This document shows positions 59,340 through 64,000 of a stretch of DNA of 64,000 nt, piece after piece. The position numbers and the translations under genes are program-made. The stretch is from Streptacidiphilus jeojiense (GTDB taxonomy: Bacteria > Actinomycetota > Actinomycetes > Streptomycetales > Streptomycetaceae). Position 1 is the first letter of the stretch, and each line of letters starts with the position of its first letter. Under the pieces are notes generated by a model. That model did no database searches. It saw nothing but the letters and a program-made list of their open reading frames with translations, and was not told where the DNA came from. The stretch covers positions 62,001 through 126,000 of the forward strand of contig NZ_JOEH01000024.1 of NCBI RefSeq assembly GCF_000719095.1, written 5' to 3'.

Positions 59340-60320
59340 ATGGGCGAGCAGCGGCGCGGATTCTGGTTCGGGGTGGTGGCCTACGGGCTCTGGGGGCTGT
59401 TCCCGCTGTACTGGCCGCTGTTGAAGCCCAGCGGGGCACTGGAGATCCTGGCCAACCGGATGGTGTGGTCACTGGTGGCGGTGGCGGGGATCCTGCTGTT
59501 CCAGCGGCACTGGAGCTGGATCGGACCGCTGCTGCGGCAGCCGCGGCGGCTGCTGATGATCGGCTCGGCGGCGGCGCTGGTGTCGGTGAACTGGGGCGTC
59601 TACATCTGGGCGGTCAACAGCGACCACGTCGTCGAGACCTCGCTCGGCTACTTCATCAACCCGCTGGTCACCATCGCCTTCGGGGTGCTGCTGCTGAAGG
59701 AGCGGCTGCGCCGGGCGCAGTGGGTGGCGGTCGGCACCGGCGCACTGGCGGTGCTGGTGCTGACGGTCGGTTACGGACGGCTGCCCTGGATCGCGCTGGT
59801 GCTGGCCTTCAGCTTCGGCGGCTACGGCCTGATCAAGAAGAAGGTCGGGCTGAGCGGCCTGGAGAGCCTGGCCGGTGAGACCGCGTTCCAGTTCTTCCCC
59901 GCGTTCGGCTTCCTGGTCTACCTCGCGGTCAGCGGCAGCGGCACCCTGGGCCGGACCGCGCCCGGCTCCTACGGCTGGGGCCACAGCGTGCTGCTGGTCC
60001 TCTGCGGACTGGTCACCGCGCTGCCGCTGCTGGCGTTCGGCGCGGCGGCGGTACGGGTCCCGCTGACCACGCTGGGGCTGCTGCAGTACCTGGCCCCGGT
60101 GTTCCAGTTCGGGCTGGGCATCACCGTCTTCCACGAGCAGATGCCGCCGGCCCGCTGGGCCGGCTTCGCCCTGGTCTGGGTCGCCCTGGCACTGCTCACC
60201 GCGGACGCGCTGCGCGACCGCAGGGGCGCCGGCGGCAGGGGTGCCGACAGCACGCCGGTCGACGGCGTACCGGCCGTCGAGGCGGCCGCTGCCGACGGGC
60301 GCTCCTCCGCCGCTCGCTGA
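59340..60320 (+). CDS. rarD: RarD/EamA-family transporter
   Basis: This is a 326-aa ten-span drug/metabolite transporter superfamily protein of the RarD type. The opening RRGFWFGVVAYGLWGLFPLYWPLLK is diagnostic, as are NWGVYIWAVNSDHVVETSLGYFINPL and the C-terminal LQYLAPVFQFGLGITVFHEQM. The substrate is unknown (in E. coli RarD is only loosely linked to chloramphenicol). A long Asp/Ala-rich tail follows the last span. It converges on the sugar-binding lipoprotein gene. Confidence 0.9.
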   Translation: MGEQRRGFWFGVVAYGLWGLFPLYWPLLKPSGALEILANRMVWSLVAVAGILLFQRHWSWIGPLLRQPRRLLMIGSAAALVSVNWGVYIWAVNSDHVVETSLGYFINPLVTIAFGVLLLKERLRRAQWVAVGTGALAVLVLTVGYGRLPWIALVLAFSFGGYGLIKKKVGLSGLESLAGETAFQFFPAFGFLVYLAVSGSGTLGRTAPGSYGWGHSVLLVLCGLVTALPLLAFGAAAVRVPLTTLGLLQYLAPVFQFGLGITVFHEQMPPARWAGFALVWVALALLTADALRDRRGAGGRGADSTPVDGVPAVEAAAADGRSSAAR

Positions 60321-60335
60321 GGCGGGGGAGCGCCC
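60297..60335. terminator. Bidirectional terminator between rarD and the binding-protein gene
   Basis: A 15-bp stem (60297-60311 with 60321-60335; one T-G wobble) overlaps the last codons and stop of rarD and lies 36 bases from the converging gene's stop. Confidence 0.75.
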
Positions 60336-60370
60336 TTGGCCCCCGGACCGGGAGGACCGTGGGGTCCGGT

Positions 60371-61687
60371 TCAGACCTGGTACTTGGCCGCCGCCGCGAC
60401 CAGCGCGTTCTGCAGCGTCTGGATGCTGTTGTCCTTGAGGTACCCGATCACGGCCTGGTCGATCGCGGTGTTCCAGGCCCCGGAGGCGACCACGCCGTGG
60501 GTGAGCGAGCCCGCGATGATGTCGCTGTGCCACTGGTCCAGCGACCACTGCAGGTAGGGGTCGAACAGGTCGCGCTCATCTGCGCTGATGTTCGACCGCG
60601 GCGGGATCGCGCCCTTGACGGAGGTGAAGTCGTCCTGCCCGGTCTGGCTGCCGCAGGTGGTCAGCCAGGCGACGGAGGCCTCCCGGTCCTTGGCGCCCAC
60701 CGGCAGGGTGAAGCAGTCCGCGGCGAAGAGGAAGGTCCCCTGGGTGCCGGGGACCGGGGCCCAGGTGTAGTCGATGTTGCCGGTGAGCTTGAGCGTCACC
60801 GCGAAGTTAGCCTCGGTCCAGTCGCCCATGATCTGGTAGGCGGCCGCGCCGTTGCCGACCAGCGAGCTGACCTGGTCCCAACTGGTGTACTGGGCGCCGG
60901 TGCCGGGGGCGTAGCCCATGATCTCGTGGAAGGTGCTGAGCGCGGTGCTGACCTTGGCCGAGTTCCAGTTGCCGCCCTTCTTCCACAGGGCCGCCCAGTC
61001 GTCCGCCTTGAGGGTGCTGACCAGCACCGTCTCCATGATGTGCTTGACCTGCCAGTCCTGGGCGGGGTCACGGGAGACGGCCAGTGGGATCTTGCCGGCG
61101 GCCTTGACCTTCTTCAGGTTGCCGATGAACTCGGTCATGGTCTTGGGGGCGGTGCTGATGCCGAGGCTCCTGCACAGCGCGATGTTGGACCAGAGCACGT
61201 TGATGTGGTGGATGTCCACCGGCACCGAGTAGTACTTGCCGTCGCGCTGGATCAGCTTCAGCACCTGCGGGTTGAACTGCTTGTCCCAACCCTGCTGCTG
61301 GTAGAGGAAGGTGAGGTCCTCCACCTGCCCGGCGGTGATGTAGTCGCCGACCATCGCGCCGGCCTGGGCCTGGAAGGTGTCCGGGGGGTTCTTGGCGGCC
61401 AGCCGCTTGGCCAGCAACGCCTGGGCGTTGGCGCCGGCGCCGCCGGTGACCGCCCGGTTGATGAACTCGACGTGCGGATTGCTCTGGGAGAACACCGCGA
61501 CCAGGGCATTGAGCGCATCCTTCTCACCGCCGGCGGTCCACCACGAGAACACTTCGAGCTCAGTGGGTGCGCCGTTGGCGCCCGCGGTGGTCTTGGTGCC
61601 CGAACTGCATGCGGAGAGCAGCCCGGTGCCTGCGGCCGCTCCTGCGACTCCGGAAGCGGCAAGGAAGGTTCGGCGGCTCATGGCCAT
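60371..61687 (-). CDS. ABC transporter sugar-binding lipoprotein (orphan)
   Basis: This 438-aa extracellular solute-binding protein has a twin-arginine-type signal, SRRTFLAASG, and a lipobox LLSAC (Cys27), so Tat export and lipidation are likely. The mature protein has the family-1 carbohydrate-binding pattern, with EVFSWWTAGGEKDALNALV at the first lobe, GAMVGDYITAGQVEDLT and GAAAYQIMGDWTEANF. No permease or ATPase gene is nearby, unlike most such proteins, so it must share components encoded elsewhere. An inverted repeat overlaps its predicted promoter. The sugar is unknown. Confidence 0.9.
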   Translation of the reverse strand: MAMSRRTFLAASGVAGAAAGTGLLSACSSGTKTTAGANGAPTELEVFSWWTAGGEKDALNALVAVFSQSNPHVEFINRAVTGGAGANAQALLAKRLAAKNPPDTFQAQAGAMVGDYITAGQVEDLTFLYQQQGWDKQFNPQVLKLIQRDGKYYSVPVDIHHINVLWSNIALCRSLGISTAPKTMTEFIGNLKKVKAAGKIPLAVSRDPAQDWQVKHIMETVLVSTLKADDWAALWKKGGNWNSAKVSTALSTFHEIMGYAPGTGAQYTSWDQVSSLVGNGAAAYQIMGDWTEANFAVTLKLTGNIDYTWAPVPGTQGTFLFAADCFTLPVGAKDREASVAWLTTCGSQTGQDDFTSVKGAIPPRSNISADERDLFDPYLQWSLDQWHSDIIAGSLTHGVVASGAWNTAIDQAVIGYLKDNSIQTLQNALVAAAAKYQV

Positions 61688-61827
61688 GTGTGGATGACTC
61701 CTGTCGTGCCAGTGATCGTGCGGTGCCGCCGTCGCACACGGGCGCCACAGGTTGCCTGTGCCGCCGCTCGGTCAGGAACTGAGGGAGGGGGATCCACACG
61801 ACCCGGCACAGATTACCTTCACACGTT

Positions 61828-61873
61828 CAGATGAATAGGCATCATCTGACAGTCCGGCAAGCCTGTGCGTCAA
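61828..61873 (-). promoter_or_regulatory. Promoter and operator candidate of the sugar-binding gene
   Basis: On the minus strand a -35 TTGACG (61873-61868) is followed, about 18 bases on, by a weak -10 TCAGAT (61849-61844). A perfect inverted repeat, CAGATGA (61828-61834) and TCATCTG (61842-61848), overlaps the -10 region, as expected for a repressor that senses the sugar. Confidence 0.5.
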
Positions 61874-61961
61874 GTCAGGAATCGCTCACTGAGACGGATT
61901 CCGGGCACATTTCGGATACATTCGACCGCGAAAATGACACCACTGCGGGTGGTGCGAATGT

Positions 61962-62044
61962 GCAGCGAGGGGCGCCCGACTTCGGACGCCCCTCCTGATT
62001 CCCCTGCGTAGCAGGGGTGTTCCGCTGAGCTACGGAACTGCTGC
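61962..62044 (-). ncRNA. Cloverleaf-like RNA fold, tRNA-like, unassigned
   Basis: Read on the minus strand, GCAGC (62044-62040) pairs with GCTGC (61966-61962) and closes three consecutive hairpins. The first is GTTCCG/CGGAAC with loop TAGCTCAG. The second is CCCCT/AGGGG with a 7-nt loop GCTACGC. The third is GGGGCG/CGCCCC. TAGCTCAG is the classic tRNA D-loop string, but the T-loop and CCA end do not fit a working tRNA. It begins inside the stop codon of the LolA-like gene, so it could simply be a structured terminator or a tRNA pseudogene. Confidence 0.3.
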
Positions 62045-63321
62045 TACTTCGCAGCCTGCTCCAGCAGTGCGGGGGTGACCGCACCGGCGTAGACCGTGCC
62101 CTTGGGTGTGACCAGGACATTGACCAGCTTGGTGGAGATCAGCGTGCCGCCCGGCACCTGCTTGCCGAAGGACTTGATCGCGCCCAGCTCGTCGGCCGCA
62201 CCGGACTTGCCGCCCGAACCGCTGCCGGCCGCCGTCGCGTCGAACCGGTAGATCGTGCTCCAACCGGTGCCGATCGTATTGACGTTGTGATCGTCCGCGC
62301 TGCCGTTCCCCGGGATGACCTTCGAACCCTTGGCTCCGGCCGCGCCCTTTTCGGTCAGGGCGCCGTGCCCGGCGGCGGTACCACCGCTGCTCGACTGCTG
62401 GACCACCTTGGTCCCGCTGGGCGGGGTGAAGTCGAAGGTGGAGGCCGCCGGGGCGGTGAAGGAGACGGTGCTGAACCCGATGTTGAGGATCGAGTCGCTG
62501 CCGTCGGACGGATTCACCCGCACCTGGAGCGGCAGCCCGTTGTCGGCGTCCACCGCGATCCGGACCTCGCTGATGGTCGAGCCCGAGCCCTTGGGCTTCA
62601 CGCTGAGCTCGTAGACCGAGTGGCCCGCGACCTTGGAGGTGCCGGCCACCGACACCGTGGTGGAGGAGCCGAGCGCGGCCAGCGCCTGGGTGGCGGCCTG
62701 CTGCGGGTCGGTCAGGCCCTTGTCCTGGCCGGTGGCGGTGCCCGACCGCAGTCCGGTGACGTGCGTCGCGGTCTTCCCCTGCGCGTCGTAGGCCCAGGCC
62801 GAGCTGCCGTTGTGGACCAGCGTGAAGGCCGAGCCGGAGTCGGTGGAGGAGACCCGCTGCCGGTCCTGGCCGTCCGCGGCCACCTGGAAGGTGTGCGTTC
62901 CGCCCGAGGCCAGCGCCACCAGCTGCTGCTCCGCCAGCTGGGCCTGCGAGGCCTGGGCCGAGCTGCCGCCGGCGCCGGACACCGCGGACGGGATCGCCGC
63001 GGCGATCTCCGAGGGGATGCCCAGGTCGACCTTGGCCTGCACGGTGCCGGAGAAGGTCTGCGCCTTGCTCGCCAGCACCTTGGCCAGCAGCTGCTGCGCG
63101 GTGACCGACGGCAGGTCCGAGGAGCTCGCCGCCAGCGCCGGTACCGCGGCCACCCCCGCCACCGCGACCACCGCGATCGCGGCCGGGAGCAGCACCCGGC
63201 GCCGGCCCCTGCCGCGCGGAGCCGAACCGGCGGCCGTCGCCGCGCCCGGCAGGTCCTGTCCCGCTCCGGGCGCCGGGATGCGCACGGGGCCGATCCCGTT
63301 CTCGTTCTCGTCGTTCGCCAT
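62044..63321 (-). CDS. LolA-like / MucB-RseB-type extracytoplasmic protein
   Basis: This is a 425-aa protein. A 40-residue acidic then basic cytoplasmic head is followed by one membrane span or uncleaved signal (LLPAAIAVVAVAGVAAVPALAA). The outside part has the LolA fold pattern: QQLLAKVLASKAQTFSGTVQAKVDLG, the SAWAYDAQGKTATHV strand region and VRIAVDADNGLPLQVRV. Such proteins are annotated in streptomycetes as LolA or sigma-factor regulators; function is untested. The ATG at 63321 is chosen over an upstream frame extension with no family similarity. It diverges from fbiC. Confidence 0.75.
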   Translation of the reverse strand: MANDENENGIGPVRIPAPGAGQDLPGAATAAGSAPRGRGRRRVLLPAAIAVVAVAGVAAVPALAASSSDLPSVTAQQLLAKVLASKAQTFSGTVQAKVDLGIPSEIAAAIPSAVSGAGGSSAQASQAQLAEQQLVALASGGTHTFQVAADGQDRQRVSSTDSGSAFTLVHNGSSAWAYDAQGKTATHVTGLRSGTATGQDKGLTDPQQAATQALAALGSSTTVSVAGTSKVAGHSVYELSVKPKGSGSTISEVRIAVDADNGLPLQVRVNPSDGSDSILNIGFSTVSFTAPAASTFDFTPPSGTKVVQQSSSGGTAAGHGALTEKGAAGAKGSKVIPGNGSADDHNVNTIGTGWSTIYRFDATAAGSGSGGKSGAADELGAIKSFGKQVPGGTLISTKLVNVLVTPKGTVYAGAVTPALLEQAAK

Positions 63322-63462
63322 GGTGCCGTTTCCCTCCGTCTGCGCGGCCGGCCGCACCGCTCCCCTCGACGGCCCGTGCCCTTACCCTCCATTAGACGCC
63401 TACCCGGTTCCCGGCGGATCGCTCCAGCGGGGGAAGTCGGGTCAGCCTGGCGAACCAGCCGA

Positions 63463-63515
63463 CCCTGAGACGGTCTCAGGGTTCGCCGACGGCTTTCCCC
63501 GTTAAGGTTCAGGGC
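63463..63515 (+). promoter_or_regulatory. Predicted leaderless fbiC promoter with palindrome
   Basis: TAAGGT (63503-63508) ends exactly 7 bases before the fbiC ATG, the same spacing and hexamer as at 20932. A 19-base palindrome with a single central base, CCCTGAGAC (63463-63471) and GTCTCAGGG (63473-63481), covers the -35 zone. It is flanked by GGCGAACC (63449-63456) and GGTTCGCC (63480-63487). Confidence 0.5.
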
Positions 63516-64000
63516 ATGAAGGATCAGGGAGCCCTGCCGGGAACGCCGACCGCCAACGCCATGCGCCGCGCGCTGCACCGCGCCCGCGAGGGCGTGGCGC
63601 TGGACCCGGGGGAGGCCGCGGTGCTGCTCCAGGCGCGCGGCGACGACCTGCGCGACCTGTGCGGCACGGCTGCCCGGATCCGCGACGCGGGCCTGGCGGC
63701 GGCGGGGCGGCCCGGAGTGGTCACCTACTCCAAGAAGGTGTTCGTCCCGCTCACCCGGCTCTGCCGGGACCGCTGCCACTACTGCACCTTCGTCACCGTC
63801 CCCGGCAAGCTCCGCGCCGAGGGCCACGGCCCCTACCTCTCGCCGGACGAGGTCCTCGACATCGCCCGCAAGGGCGCCGCGCTGGGCTGCAAGGAGGCGC
63901 TGTTCACCCTCGGCGACCGCCCCGAGGACCGCTGGCCCGAGGCCCGCGAATGGCTCGACGCGCACGGCTACGACGACACCCTGGCCTACGTCCGGGCCAT
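63516..64000 (+). CDS. fbiC: FO synthase FbiC, N-terminal (CofG) part, cut by window end
   Basis: The frame runs open to the end of the window (161 codons). The radical SAM cluster motif CRDRCHYC near residue 83 follows [13 protein letters not shown], the opening of the CofG half of FbiC, and [17 protein letters not shown] is typical. FbiC joins tyrosine to a ribityl-uracil to make FO, the chromophore of coenzyme F420. Whether the CofH half is fused cannot be seen, but actinobacterial homologues are fused. No Shine-Dalgarno sequence precedes the ATG, in line with the predicted leaderless start. Confidence 0.9.
   Translation, partial: MKDQGALPGTPTANAMRRALHRAREGVALDPGEAAVLLQARGDDLRDLCGTAARIRDAGLAAAGRPGVVTYSKKVFVPLTRLCRDRCHYCTFVTVPGKLRAEGHGPYLSPDEVLDIARKGAALGCKEALFTLGDRPEDRWPEAREWLDAHGYDDTLAYVRA

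Overview
The window is very GC-rich and gene-dense. Starts are often GTG or TTG, neighbouring genes commonly overlap by 4 bases, and third codon positions are mostly G or C. A futalosine menaquinone pathway, a complete 14-gene nuo operon, a Res/Ccs cytochrome c system, FbiC (coenzyme F420) and DUF2530/DUF3515/DUF4190-type proteins together point to an actinomycete of the Streptomyces/Kitasatospora/Streptacidiphilus group. I cannot name the genus from the sequence. No tRNA, rRNA, CRISPR array, transposase or integrase gene was seen.

Layout. 1-5.0 kb: end of a histidine phosphatase, then resA-ccdA-resB-ccsB (haem attachment to cytochrome c). 5-13.2 kb: a small membrane protein, a large GHKL (Hsp90-like) ATPase, a DUF2079 membrane protein, a CtpE-like P-type ATPase and a DUF2530 protein. 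13.4-22.7 kb: NCS2 purine permease, DUF4190 protein, a MarR regulator with an MFS exporter, GNAT, ThpR, a second MFS pump, and a DAACS symporter preceded by a candidate leaderless small ORF. 22.7-25.7 kb: a looser, lower-GC accessory stretch with a tiny membrane ORF, a secreted protein, a DUF3515 lipoprotein and the first copy of an unusual palindromic repeat. 25.7-34.6 kb: PucR-type regulator, cold-shock protein, mqnA, a Ser/Thr kinase, mqnC, menG and a geranylgeranyl-reductase-family flavoprotein. 34.6-35.6 kb: a second, complete palindromic element and the nuo control region with two Rex-type sites. 35.6-51.8 kb: nuoA-N. 51.8-57 kb: polyprenyl diphosphate synthase, an orphan response regulator and korAB. 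57-64 kb: KimA-like APC permease, RarD, an orphan sugar-binding lipoprotein, a LolA-like protein and the start of fbiC.

How it fits together. Much of the window serves aerobic respiration. MqnA, MqnC, MenG, the polyprenyl synthase and the reductase contribute to making and tailoring menaquinone; NuoA-N reduces it; ResA/CcdA/ResB/CcsB mature the cytochrome c used downstream; KorAB supplies reduced ferredoxin from 2-oxoacids. Rex-like operators before nuoA suggest NADH/NAD+ control.

The most unusual signal is a transposase-less palindromic repeat at 25.2-25.5 kb and 34.7-35.2 kb. Its central 99-100 nt stem differs between the two loci by three fully compensated base pairs. Other items worth checking are two genes whose 3' ends are echoed downstream, three promoters that predict leaderless mRNAs with identical geometry, and a cloverleaf-like fold behind the LolA-like gene.
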